Assembly (NCBI RefSeq): GCF_003533305.1
Contig: NZ_DOEH01000005.1
Location: forward strand, 1 to 64,000
From: Providencia sp.
Lineage (GTDB): Bacteria > Pseudomonadota > Gammaproteobacteria > Enterobacterales > Enterobacteriaceae
DNA: 64,000 bases
Reading direction: 5' to 3'
The notes below the pieces were generated by a model, which was given only the letters and a program-made list of their open reading frames with translations, did no database searches and was not told the DNA's origin. Within the stretch, counting starts at the first letter, position 1. The number at the start of each line of letters is the position of its first letter. Positions 1-7,949 of this stretch are shown here, piece by piece. Made by a program: the position numbers and the translations under genes.

Positions 1-50
1 CGGGTGCCCTCAATTGCCGCCTAACTACAGTTCGAACTATTTAGAGCTAA
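1..50. repeat. Right-hand end of an ERIC-type (IRU) repeat, cut by the window start
   Basis: The first 50 bases carry the right-arm signature of enterobacterial ERIC elements: TTGCCGCC followed about 18 bases later by AACTATTTAGAG. The same AACTATTTAGAG ending closes the complete element at 7608-7734. Only the right part lies in the window. The short reading frames here are therefore best treated as repeat sequence and not as coding. Identification is from memory of the ERIC consensus. Confidence 0.6.
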
Positions 51-171
51 GGTTATGCAAAAAAACATAGTTTGTTTATTATTTGTACTGAATGAAATTG
101 ATTAGGTAAAACTACTCGAACCAAATATTAAAAGGGCTTGCTAACGGGTAGGTCCACTTTGAGGAACAGAA

Positions 172-1101
172 ATGATTAATAGTACATTAGATAATCAGTT
201 CGATAATTCATTGGTTTCTAACGCTTTTGGTTTTATGCGTTTCCCTCTGAATTTTCAGCCATACAGCTCAGATGCTGATTGGGTCATTACTGGTGTGCCA
301 TTTGATATGGCAACTTCAGGACGAGCGGGGAGCCGTCATGGTCCTGCTGCTATCCGTCAAGTTTCCACCAATCTTGCTTGGGAAGAGAAACGTTGGCCGT
401 GGGATTTTTCTGTAACAGATTATTTGAAAGTGGCAGACTGCGGTGATGTAGTATTTGCATTTGGTGATGCACAAGATATGTGTAATAAACTGCAAGCACA
501 TATCGAAAAATTACTGGAATCAGGTAAACAATGCTTAACATTTGGTGGTGACCACTTTGTTACTCTACCTTTGTTACGTGCTCATGCTAAACACTTTGGT
601 AAAATGGCATTAGTCCACTTTGATGCACATACCGATACTTACGGCAACGGTAGCAAATTTGACCACGGAACTATGTTTTTTCATGCACCGAATGAAGGTC
701 TGATTGATCCAAAGCATTCTGTTCAAATTGGTATTCGTACAGAACATGATACTGATAATGGTTTCACTGTACTGGATGCTGCTCAGGTTAACGATCGTGG
801 CGTTGAAGACATGATTGCACAAATCAAGCAAATCGTCGGTGATATGCCTGTTTATCTGACATTTGATATAGATTGCCTTGATCCTGCATTTGCACCGGGA
901 ACTGGAACGCCAGTTATTGGTGGGTTGACTACCGACAGAGCACTAAAATTGTTGCGTGGCATACAATCATTGAATATCGTTGGAATGGATTTAGTGGAAG
1001 TTGCACCAGCTTATGACCAATCTGAGATTACAGCGTTGGCAGCTGCAACTATCGCATTAGAAATGTTATACATTCAAGCAGCTAAAAAAATAGCAAAATA
1101 A
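172..1101 (+). CDS. speB: Agmatinase SpeB
   Basis: Hydrolyses agmatine to putrescine and urea, the second step of the arginine decarboxylase route to polyamines in the cytoplasm. The 309-residue protein has the usual ureohydrolase length (E. coli 306) and all binuclear manganese motifs: GGDH at 125-128, DAHTD at 151-155 and DID at 232-234, so H128, D151, H153, D155, D232 and D234 are the expected metal ligands. The ATG follows the ribosome site GAGGAA by 5 bases. A partial ERIC element lies just upstream, and speA, its usual partner, would lie beyond the window start. A strong terminator follows directly. Confidence 0.96.
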   Translation: MINSTLDNQFDNSLVSNAFGFMRFPLNFQPYSSDADWVITGVPFDMATSGRAGSRHGPAAIRQVSTNLAWEEKRWPWDFSVTDYLKVADCGDVVFAFGDAQDMCNKLQAHIEKLLESGKQCLTFGGDHFVTLPLLRAHAKHFGKMALVHFDAHTDTYGNGSKFDHGTMFFHAPNEGLIDPKHSVQIGIRTEHDTDNGFTVLDAAQVNDRGVEDMIAQIKQIVGDMPVYLTFDIDCLDPAFAPGTGTPVIGGLTTDRALKLLRGIQSLNIVGMDLVEVAPAYDQSEITALAAATIALEMLYIQAAKKIAK

Positions 1102-1116
1102 TATTATTTATAACGT

Positions 1117-1148
1117 AAAGGCCGTCTTAATCCGATGGCCTTTGTTTT
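1117..1148 (+). terminator. Intrinsic terminator of speB
   Basis: AAAGGCCGTC (1117-1126) pairs with GATGGCCTTT (1134-1143) over 10 bp with one G-T wobble and a 7-base loop. A T-rich tail follows, 16 bases after the speB stop. Confidence 0.85.
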
Positions 1149-1439
1149 AAATATCTTCTGATGTCCTGCCTATTAGTACAATTAATCTACCAAATAAAAT
1201 AAATCGCACTTTTTGCTTGTTTATATCACCTTAATTATTAACGTTAAATTCTTCTCATTCCGCTCAGATACTGTTTTTCTATCGTGATTAAACAGAGATT
1301 AAAATTAATTTAGTTTAATGTTTCATTTTAATTAATAATTATGGTTTAAAATTATTATTTTGTAACTTGTTGTCATTATTGTTAACTTATTATTAAGTAT
1401 TAATCAGCCGTTTTGGCTATCGCTCAGGTGGAGAGAGAG

Positions 1440-2219
1440 ATGAGATTAAAGAATAAAGTGATTTTAGTGACTGGTGCTGCACAAGGTATTGGCCGTGGTA
1501 TTGCCTTACGTTTGGCTAAAGAGGGTGCAGATATTGCGTTAGTCGATCTGAATAAAGACAAACTTAGTGATGTAGCTAAAGAAATTGAAGCACTAGGCCG
1601 TAAAGTGACAACATTTACCGCCGACATCAGTCAACGAGATGAGGTTTTTGCTGCGGTTGCTCATGCAGAGGCACAACTAGGTGGTTTTGATGTGATGATC
1701 AACAACGCAGGGATTGCGCAAGTAAAACCTATCGCAGATGTTCGCCAAGAAGATATGGATTTGATTTTTAGAATTAACGTCGATGGCACCCTGTGGGGGA
1801 TTCAAGCGGCTAGTGAAAAATTCATACAGCGAAAGCAAAAAGGTAAAATCATTAACGCATCCTCGATTGCGGGTCATGATGGTTTTGCGATGCTTGGCGT
1901 TTACTCAGCAACTAAATTTGCTGTCCGTGCATTAACCCAAGCTGCTGCAAAAGAGTACGCAAGCGCAGGTATTACTGTCAACTCCTATTGCCCAGGTATT
2001 GTTGGGACAGATATGTGGGTTGAGATTGATGAACGCTTCTCTGAGATCACCGGAACACCAAAAGGTGAAACCTATAAAAAATATGTTGAAGGGATTGCAT
2101 TAGGACGTGCGCAGACACCAGAAGATGTTGCGGGTCTGGTTACATTCTTAGCTAGTGATGATTCAGACTATATTACAGGGCAATCAATCTTAACGGATGG
2201 CGGTATAGTTTACCGTTAA
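1440..2219 (+). CDS. Short-chain dehydrogenase, acetoin/diacetyl reductase (BudC) type
   Basis: Classical SDR of 259 residues. The NAD(P)-binding TGAAQGIG is at 11-18, NNAG at 88-91, the catalytic Ser at about 141-142 and YSATK at 155-159 (Tyr155, Lys159). The stretches [28 protein letters not shown] and SDYITGQS closely follow Klebsiella-type meso-2,3-butanediol dehydrogenase / acetoin reductase, so interconversion of diacetyl, acetoin and butanediol is the best guess. Other polyol specificity is possible. The ATG at 1440 is chosen because GTGGAGAGAG sits directly before it; an upstream in-frame TTG at 1413 has no ribosome site. No budA, budB or budR lies beside it. The gene stands alone between terminators. 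Confidence 0.85.
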   Translation: MRLKNKVILVTGAAQGIGRGIALRLAKEGADIALVDLNKDKLSDVAKEIEALGRKVTTFTADISQRDEVFAAVAHAEAQLGGFDVMINNAGIAQVKPIADVRQEDMDLIFRINVDGTLWGIQAASEKFIQRKQKGKIINASSIAGHDGFAMLGVYSATKFAVRALTQAAAKEYASAGITVNSYCPGIVGTDMWVEIDERFSEITGTPKGETYKKYVEGIALGRAQTPEDVAGLVTFLASDDSDYITGQSILTDGGIVYR

Positions 2220-2250
2220 TTAAGACGAATATTTATTTTGGTTAATGTTA

Positions 2251-2282
2251 ATAGCCGTATCAAATAGATAAGATACGGCTAT
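2251..2282. terminator. Hairpin terminator between the convergent SDR and hydrolase genes
   Basis: ATAGCCGTATC (2251-2261) and GATACGGCTAT (2272-2282) form a perfect 11-bp stem. It sits between two convergent genes and could end transcription from both sides. The trailing T-tract is weak. Confidence 0.7.
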
Positions 2283-2355
2283 ATTATTGCAGGCTATCTT
2301 TAATAATATGTATGTGTGATATCTGATATCGATATACTAAATTTATTGTTAATCA

Positions 2356-3225
2356 TTATCGCGAAATTAACGATTGCAAAATAGCGTTGGCTTGTGTCCA
2401 AAGTAATGAACCGCCTTCATCGGCGAATAAATGGTATTCACAATTAGGGAAGCGTTTTGCCAGTGTTTGACCAAAATCAGGTGAATGAACCGAGCTGACA
2501 TCTAATTTGCCATACCATAGAGAAACTGGGCAGTGAATATCTTCAGGATCAAATTGCCAAGGTTGAAGTGTGATCAATAAATCTTGTATATAACCTTGAT
2601 TACCTTGGTTAAATGCATGTTCCATACATTGGCTGTATGCAGGAAGAAAGCTATCTTCGCTATAAATATTTTGGTCAACTTCAGCACTACAATTAAGAAT
2701 AAAAGCTAATAACCATTGAGATGTGACATTTCTAAGTAGCCAATCAGATAAAGCCTCAGGGGTATTAATTGCTTGCTCTTGCATATTAATGATATCAGAT
2801 CTAAGTAACGCCTTAGTGGCCGGATATTCAAATTGGTCTTGACCCGAAACAAGCGAAAGGGAAACCGGTGCAGCATAATGGGCCAATGCCATTGCAAAGA
2901 CCGCCCCTTGTGAAAAACCGATTACTGAAAAGTCTTGAATGTGCTGAGCGGCTAATAAGAGTTGAATTTCATCAGCAAAACTTTTCAGTGATTTTTGTGG
3001 ATCTTGTGTTGAATAGCCTAATCCTGCTCGTTCAGGAACAATAAGACGAAGATTAAGAGCTTCAAGCAAATCAATGCCGAACCCTAGGGAGCCACTCATA
3101 CCTGCACCTGTGCAGAAGATAACAGGGAAACCTTTTTTAGGGCCAGACTCATACCAAGACAAATTACGTCCATCTGGAAGACTCATCGATAGTTGTCGTG
3201 TATTAGTGAGCTTGTTTTTATACAT
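2356..3225 (-). CDS. Alpha/beta-fold hydrolase, function unknown
   Basis: A 289-residue alpha/beta hydrolase with the nucleophile elbow GFSQG at 103-107 (Ser105). An oxyanion-hole region (FCTGAGMSGS) lies near 38-46, and the probable acid is the Asp in YGKLDVSS. Near the C terminus, where these enzymes usually have a catalytic His in a GHSLL-like motif, this protein reads ADEGGSLLW. Either the His has been lost or another one serves. No signal peptide is visible, so it is probably cytoplasmic. It is divergent from the small helix-hairpin-helix gene, and the 189-bp gap holds a 24-bp inverted repeat. The substrate cannot be told from sequence. Confidence 0.75.
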   Translation of the reverse strand: MYKNKLTNTRQLSMSLPDGRNLSWYESGPKKGFPVIFCTGAGMSGSLGFGIDLLEALNLRLIVPERAGLGYSTQDPQKSLKSFADEIQLLLAAQHIQDFSVIGFSQGAVFAMALAHYAAPVSLSLVSGQDQFEYPATKALLRSDIINMQEQAINTPEALSDWLLRNVTSQWLLAFILNCSAEVDQNIYSEDSFLPAYSQCMEHAFNQGNQGYIQDLLITLQPWQFDPEDIHCPVSLWYGKLDVSSVHSPDFGQTLAKRFPNCEYHLFADEGGSLLWTQANAILQSLISR

Positions 3226-3302
3226 TGTACATTCCTAAAAATGGGATAACACACTTTCATCACGATGAGTTTTATTTTCTAAATGTCGCGAAAAATGTAA
3301 GT

Positions 3303-3326
3303 CTTATCATTTATCCAAATGATAAG
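3303..3326. promoter_or_regulatory. 24-bp perfect inverted repeat between divergent genes
   Basis: CTTATCATTT (3303-3312) and AAATGATAAG (3317-3326) form a perfect 10-bp inverted repeat around ATCC. It lies 78 bases before the hydrolase start and 89 before the next gene. It could be an operator or an RNA hairpin; no regulator is adjacent. Confidence 0.5.
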
Positions 3327-3414
3327 TTGATAGTAGCGATTTTAAATTAATAAAGAAGTAAAATGCAAAATCTAATCTTCATAATAGTAATATTTTATAG
3401 ATAAAGGTGGTGCT

Positions 3415-3654
3415 ATGGCATTCTCAGAATCTGAAAAGCAAATTTTATTAGCCGTAAAAGGGGTAGGTCCCATGGTTATTAGCCGTCTTGAGCAAATGGG
3501 ATTTAGTTCATTGCAACAGCTGAGTGAGGCTTCGTATGATGAGATTTTAATCTCAGGCGCAGCATTAACAGGCTCAAGTTGTTGGAAAAATAGCCCTCAA
3601 GCTAAAAAAGCGGTAGAAGGTGCTATTGCAGCAGCTAAGCTTTCCGCTAATTAG
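3415..3654 (+). CDS. Small helix-hairpin-helix protein
   Basis: A 79-residue protein whose N-terminal half (LLAVKGVGPMVISRLEQMG, about residues 11-29) fits a helix-hairpin-helix DNA-binding motif with the GVGP turn. A second helical part ends in an alanine- and lysine-rich helix. The ATG is preceded by AAAGGTGG with good spacing. Such stand-alone modules are often auto-named as recombination proteins without evidence. It is convergent with ygdQ, only 16 bases away. Non-specific DNA binding is inferred; no pathway is evident. Confidence 0.7.
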   Translation: MAFSESEKQILLAVKGVGPMVISRLEQMGFSSLQQLSEASYDEILISGAALTGSSCWKNSPQAKKAVEGAIAAAKLSAN

Positions 3655-3670
3655 TTTTATTTTTTGACAC

Positions 3671-4390
3671 TTAATCTCTAGTTTTCCATTTTTTACTGCG
3701 CAAAATGTTAAGCACTTGGACTGCCATCGAGAAGAACATAGCAAAATAAATGTAGCCCTTAGAAACATGAACTTGTACGCTTTCTAATATCAACGTAAAA
3801 CCAACTAAAATTAAAAATGATAATGCCAATATTTTAATAGAAGGGTAGCGATCGACAAAATCCCCAATTGATTTGGCGGCAAACATCATAATTAAAACCG
3901 AAATGATCACTGCGGCCATCATGATGAATAGATGGTCAGACAACCCAACGGCAGTGATGACGGAGTCTAAACTAAAAATAATATCGAGCAGCGCAATTTG
4001 GAAAATAGCCGCCCAAAATGAGCTTATTGGTTTTTGTATAAAGTTATCTTCTTCTCCTTCGATGGTGTCAAAAATTTCCTGACTAGCCTTCCAGATAAGA
4101 AAGATACCTCCGGCACATAAAATTAAATCACGAGCAGAAACCATGTGTTCTGCGATGGTAAATAATGGTGTTGTTAAACGTGCCAGCCAAGCAATAGAGG
4201 CAAGTAAAGCAAGGCGCATTGCCATTGCTGCAATCAGTCCTATGCGTCTAGCACTGTGCTGTTGATGGGCGGGGAGTTTACTGACGACAATACTTAAAAA
4301 AATAATATTATCGATACCTAATACAATTTCGAGAATAGTTAAGGTTGCTAATGCCATCCAAGCATGAGGATCAAGAAGCCACTCAAACAT
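3671..4390 (-). CDS. ygdQ: TerC-family inner membrane protein YgdQ
   Basis: A 239-residue protein with about seven hydrophobic segments. It carries the two TerC-family signatures with buried acidic residues, LEIVLGIDNIIFLS near the N terminus and LLDIIFSLDSVITAVG in the middle. It matches E. coli YgdQ (237 aa) almost throughout, including SIGDFV and KGYIYFAMFFS. TerC relatives are implicated in metal export, but the substrate of YgdQ is unsettled. It lies just downstream of mutH on the same strand, as in E. coli. Confidence 0.92.
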   Translation of the reverse strand: MFEWLLDPHAWMALATLTILEIVLGIDNIIFLSIVVSKLPAHQQHSARRIGLIAAMAMRLALLASIAWLARLTTPLFTIAEHMVSARDLILCAGGIFLIWKASQEIFDTIEGEEDNFIQKPISSFWAAIFQIALLDIIFSLDSVITAVGLSDHLFIMMAAVIISVLIMMFAAKSIGDFVDRYPSIKILALSFLILVGFTLILESVQVHVSKGYIYFAMFFSMAVQVLNILRSKKWKTRD

Positions 4391-4474
4391 CTTTGTACCT
4401 TTAAAATTAAGTATTTTTAAACAGTGATAGCGATATATTATCGTCTGTTTTGGTACAGGCGGTAATTAGATTCG

Positions 4475-5158
4475 TTAATTTAAATTAAAATGCCTTGCTA
4501 ATAATGGTGCTGTAAAATCTTTTTTCAAATAAAAACCGCGGGGTAGGGTCAAAATCGGTTGGCCAAATTCACCAATTGCCTCCGTTAATGCTTTGTTATT
4601 CGCCGCTTTTGGGCGAATTTGTAGTACCTGACCATGACGCGCTGTAATTGCTTCAACTTTACCTAGCACAATTAAATCCATCAGTTCTTCCCAGTCTTGT
4701 CGCAGTAATTGTTCCTCAAGTGGTGATGGGCTCCAAATTAATGGGTTAGCTACCCGTCGTAGTGCTAAGGGAATTTGCCGTTCTCCTTCGATGGGAAACC
4801 AAAGAACGCGAGATAGTTTACGCCTTACATGACTATTTTCCCATGTTAAACCGCTATTTCCTGTTAAAGGAGCGACAGAAACAAACGTCGTTTCAAGTGG
4901 AATGCCTTGGCTGTCAATGGGAATTGTTTTTAGTTCAATGCCAATATTGGCAAAGTCTTGTTCTGCTTTACTGCCCGCCGTCGCTCCTAAAAAATATTCA
5001 ATGAGCATGCCAACCCAGCCTTTATCGCGCTTTAAATTAGGTGGGATAGGAAGCCCTGCCATTTGAGCTAATTCTCCTAATGTATATCCAGCAAGCGCTC
5101 GCGCTCTATCCATTAGGATAGATTCATTTTCAGGCGGTAGTGGTGACGTAAATTGCAT
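4475..5158 (-). CDS. mutH: DNA mismatch repair endonuclease MutH
   Basis: Nicks the unmethylated strand at hemimethylated GATC sites after activation by MutS and MutL. At 227 residues it is near E. coli length (229). The restriction-endonuclease core is intact: Glu54, Asp68, Glu75 and Lys77 give the DX6EXK catalytic pattern in [15 protein letters not shown]. The neighbour downstream is ygdQ, as in E. coli. Upstream, the gene is next to a DnaA-box cluster and then sgrR, whereas in E. coli it faces rppH. Confidence 0.97.
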   Translation of the reverse strand: MQFTSPLPPENESILMDRARALAGYTLGELAQMAGLPIPPNLKRDKGWVGMLIEYFLGATAGSKAEQDFANIGIELKTIPIDSQGIPLETTFVSVAPLTGNSGLTWENSHVRRKLSRVLWFPIEGERQIPLALRRVANPLIWSPSPLEEQLLRQDWEELMDLIVLGKVEAITARHGQVLQIRPKAANNKALTEAIGEFGQPILTLPRGFYLKKDFTAPLLARHFNLN

Positions 5159-5385
5159 AATATTTTTAAGTGTTATGTTTTAGGGATAGTTATTTTTTGT
5201 GAATTATTTTTGTATGAAAATTAATCAAAAATAATTAACGATGTGGATAGAGTATAACACTTTTTCATTATTATTTTTAATGGCATGATTTATATGAATA
5301 TAATCTTTATTTTGTTAATGAAAATTTTATTATTTTTCGGGTTATTCAACTTCATCCCGAGATAATCACAGGGTCATGCACTAGG

Positions 5386-5722
5386 TTATCCACAGGATTT
5401 CTGGATAACTGTCAAAAGCAGTGATTACTGTGTGCATTTACAGGCTTGACGGATGCGATTATTTGAACTTTGTCACATAATTTGATTAAGTTAAACCCAT
5501 TAGTTGTGGATAAATCAGACATTGTTTGATCTTTGTTCAGTTCAAGTCTTGGAGAAAATTCAGGATAAAACTAACAGTGGATAAAAAAGATTTTTTTGTT
5601 ATATCTTATTGAATTTTAATTATTAATTTTATTATTTGTATCTGTACTAAAAATAGAGGATTGGGATATACCCTGATTACTATCTGGTTGTTAACATAGA
5701 TATCCACAGAAAAAGTGAATAA
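5386..5722. promoter_or_regulatory. DnaA-box cluster beside mutH, candidate DARS2-like locus
   Basis: Between mutH and sgrR are two perfect DnaA boxes (consensus TTATNCACA): 5386-5394 on the plus strand and 5505-5513 on the minus strand. Four boxes have one mismatch: 5400-5408 (minus), 5576-5584 (minus), 5700-5708 (plus) and 5714-5722 (minus). The first two face each other 5 bases apart. In E. coli the DnaA-reactivating sequence DARS2 lies next to mutH (from memory) and its core is a small set of DnaA boxes, two of them in opposite orientation. The assignment rests on that synteny plus the boxes. IHF and Fis sites could not be placed with confidence. Confidence 0.6.
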
Positions 5723-5768
5723 CATCCTTGTTACGCTCTTTTATTGTTTATAACTATTGCTATTTCTG

Positions 5769-7436
5769 TTAATTATCCTCAGAGGGCTTAAACCATGCTG
5801 ATTTAAAGTCAAACCAGCCAAAAGTATTCATTCTCACGCCCCGCATTGTGCGTTGACCTTGAAGTTCTAGCCAGTGATGAAAAATAGGGTGAAAAACGTG
5901 CGTATCAATTAAGCTTTTACACCATGATTCAATATCCAATTTTTTGTTACGCCATTGGTTTAGTTCATTTTCTAATGTTTCCCCAAGGCACTTACGTAAC
6001 AAGGGCATTTCATACAAAGTCGCAAAAATGGAAAACTCAAGTGGTTTGAAAAAATTAGCGGTTGTCAGCCAGATATCACTATCAGCATTACCATTGAACC
6101 AATCATTATAATCGATGATGTTAATTTTGAGTTCGACGCCTTGAGTGTACAAAACTCGCTTCATTATTTGGCTGATCGCAATAAATTCATGATGATGGCT
6201 ATAAAACGTAACGGTAAGCTCGGTTAAATCGGTAGGTTTAGGAAGGGCAGTGAGCATTTTACTGTGATGCCAATGCAGTAGTAATCCATAAGCCGGAGCC
6301 CAGTGACGTTGATAATAAGGCTCACAGTGCGCCAATAAATTTACTGGAGTTAAAAAACTACATAACCATTGGCGGATATCCTCTCGTGGAAATAATTTAG
6401 AACGTTTATCCATGAGTAAAAAATAACAACCTTCTTCCATGCGACTTTCTAACGAATTATTATTATTTTTATCACTATCCATTTTTAATGTGGAACAAAC
6501 CATTTGTTCTGCAAGTTCAGGCACAACCCAAATAGTGACTTCATCGAGTAAGGCGCGGTAGCCAAAATAGCGGTCGAAGGCGGTGATCGACAACTTTTGA
6601 GGGAGATTTTTTTCGACTTGATAAGGCCCTGTACCAATGGGATATTGACTGAAGTTCTCTATACTTTCCCATTCTTTTGGCAAAATAGCAGCGTGGGGGC
6701 TACCTAATAGCCAAAGAAATTGTTTATCAGGCTGACTCAGTTTGATATCAATGACATAAGGTTGTGGGGAAGTCACTGATTCAATATGTGAAAATAACGG
6801 CCAACCGTTTTTCAAACGTAGCAATGAGTGGATAACATCATCGACTAGCATTTCACGACCATGATGAAAGTAGATAGCAGGACGTAAATAAAAACGCCAT
6901 TCACTGTCATTATGATTTTGCCAATGATGCGCTAAGCCATCTTCAACTTCCCCTTTTTCCTCATTTATATGAATTAAACCATTAAAAATTTGGCTGATTA
7001 AATGAATTTCAGAGCGTCTAATCGGTATTCCAGGCAGTAAAATAGGGAAATCACGATAATAAATAATACGCAGCAGGTTTTTACCTTGTCGATAACTACG
7101 CTCTAACTCAGATAAAACCAGTTGACGAATAGTCTCTTTATCGCCGACTAATGCAACTAATTTATCAATACTTTCATCTTTTAATAAACGTTCTGCTTGG
7201 GCTTGTTGTAGTTCTAATCCATTGACATGAAAAAGTAATGCTGAGCGTTTTCCTCGTCCCGATTCCGCTTGCCAGCTCAGCCAGCCTTGTCGCTGCATAT
7301 TATTAAGCAAGGTACGAACATGGCGCCTAGAGCAAAATAAAGTGTCCGCAATATGCTGCAATGTGGTCTCACTATTTTGCCCCTGAAAATTTTGCCAAAG
7401 GCGAATAAATTGTGTCTGTAAACGTGGGCTAGACAT
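5769..7436 (-). CDS. sgrR: Transcriptional activator SgrR
   Basis: Senses glucose-phosphate stress and activates the small RNA SgrS. At 555 residues (E. coli 551) it has an N-terminal winged-helix DNA-binding region (about 1-110, with CSRRHVRTLLNNMQ as recognition region) and a C-terminal domain related to solute-binding proteins (about 160-550). The latter has RPAIYFHHGRE, PIGTGPY, FGYRALLDEV and, at the end, MRGVRMNTFGWFDFKSAWF, all as in E. coli SgrR. A divergent sgrS-like RNA begins about 65 bases from the start codon, which keeps the classical arrangement. Downstream is the DnaA-box region rather than thiB. Confidence 0.95.
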   Translation of the reverse strand: MSSPRLQTQFIRLWQNFQGQNSETTLQHIADTLFCSRRHVRTLLNNMQRQGWLSWQAESGRGKRSALLFHVNGLELQQAQAERLLKDESIDKLVALVGDKETIRQLVLSELERSYRQGKNLLRIIYYRDFPILLPGIPIRRSEIHLISQIFNGLIHINEEKGEVEDGLAHHWQNHNDSEWRFYLRPAIYFHHGREMLVDDVIHSLLRLKNGWPLFSHIESVTSPQPYVIDIKLSQPDKQFLWLLGSPHAAILPKEWESIENFSQYPIGTGPYQVEKNLPQKLSITAFDRYFGYRALLDEVTIWVVPELAEQMVCSTLKMDSDKNNNNSLESRMEEGCYFLLMDKRSKLFPREDIRQWLCSFLTPVNLLAHCEPYYQRHWAPAYGLLLHWHHSKMLTALPKPTDLTELTVTFYSHHHEFIAISQIMKRVLYTQGVELKINIIDYNDWFNGNADSDIWLTTANFFKPLEFSIFATLYEMPLLRKCLGETLENELNQWRNKKLDIESWCKSLIDTHVFHPIFHHWLELQGQRTMRGVRMNTFGWFDFKSAWFKPSEDN

Positions 7437-7501
7437 AAAAGAGGAACTCCGACAAGTATTACATCAATATTAATTTCCTAGAATCGGGTGATAATAGGTT
7501 C

Positions 7502-7595
7502 CAGTAAGTAGCTCGATTGGTCTACAACTTGTAGGCAACTCCCCCTTTATGAGTAATGGTATATATTACCAAGCCGGCGATAGCCGGTTTTTTTT
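7502..7595 (+). ncRNA. sgrS: SgrS-like small RNA, compact form without sgrT
   Basis: Divergent from sgrR. The 3' part has the architecture of E. coli SgrS: a seed-like GAGTAATGGTA, a hairpin TGGTA/TACCA (7557-7561 with 7567-7571), and an Hfq-type terminator stem CCGGC/GCCGG (7574-7578 with 7583-7587) ending in eight Ts (7588-7595). A further hairpin CTAC/GTAG spans 7522-7534. The 5' end is inferred from a -10-like GATAAT at 7490-7495. That gives about 94 nt, much shorter than the 227 nt of E. coli, with no room for sgrT. SgrS is known to vary greatly in length among enterics. It would repress ptsG-like sugar-uptake mRNAs with Hfq. Confidence 0.7.
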
Positions 7596-7621
7596 ATCCT
7601 CGTCATATATCCTCGTCATAT
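7596..7621. repeat. Tandem 13-bp repeat at the ERIC boundary
   Basis: ATCCTCGTCATAT occurs twice back to back (7596-7608 and 7609-7621), straight after the sgrS T-tract. The second copy forms the left tip of the ERIC element. Confidence 0.8.
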
Positions 7622-7734
7622 TTTGTTCCACAGCCGTGTTGGCTTCACTCGGCTACTCAGGTCACATACTAGTGTATGCTCCCTGAGATATCCTCGTTTG
7701 CCGCCTTGCTGTGAAACAAACTATTTAGAGGATA
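7608..7734. repeat. Complete ERIC-type (IRU) element, 127 bp
   Basis: An imperfect palindrome of 127 bp, the classic ERIC length. The left arm (TATCCTC...TTGTTCCACAGC) mirrors the right arm (GCTGTGAAACAAAC...GAGGATA). The core GTTGGCTTCACTCGG, then GGTCACATACTAGTGTATGCTCCC, then TTGCCGCCTT follows the known ERIC order, with CATAC/GTATG at the centre. It occupies the place where E. coli has setA, between sgrS and leuD. Confidence 0.85.
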
Positions 7735-7905
7735 GATTTAGTATTAATTTGTTTTTGTTTTTGTTTTTTTAAGACAAAGACAATTATACACGAAGAAATT
7801 AATAGGGAAGTGATTGTTGGATGGGTTAGATTGAAATCGTGATTAATTCCGCATTTTTGAAGCGAAAGCGCAATAAAATACGTAATAGCTAGGTATTATA
7901 GGGAA

Positions 7906-7935
7906 GTAAAAAGCGTCCATTGAGTATGAACGCTT
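7906..7935 (-). terminator. Intrinsic terminator of leuABCD
   Basis: On the minus strand AAGCGTTCAT (7935-7926) pairs with ATGGACGCTT (7920-7911) over 10 bp with one wobble, followed by a short U-run. It is 15 bases beyond the leuD stop. Confidence 0.8.
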
Positions 7936-7949
7936 ATATTTGGGATGTA

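Noticed and set aside
55..105. Short frame MQKNIVCLLFVLNEID before speB, considered as a YqgB-like leader peptide
   Set aside because: Resemblance to YqgB is too weak, there is no ribosome site, and the preceding bases match the right arm of an ERIC element.
1413..1439. N-terminal extension of the SDR gene from TTG at 1413
   Set aside because: No ribosome site for it, while the ATG at 1440 has GGAGAG directly upstream and begins the conserved fold.
5386..5722. DnaA-box cluster as the chromosomal origin oriC
   Set aside because: There are no AT-rich 13-mer array, no dense GATC sites and no mnmG or mioC neighbours. The mutH context fits a DARS2-like locus better.
7502..7595. An sgrT reading frame inside the sgrS-like RNA
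   Set aside because: The only ATG frame runs through the seed, hairpin and terminator and into the ERIC element, with no SgrT similarity.
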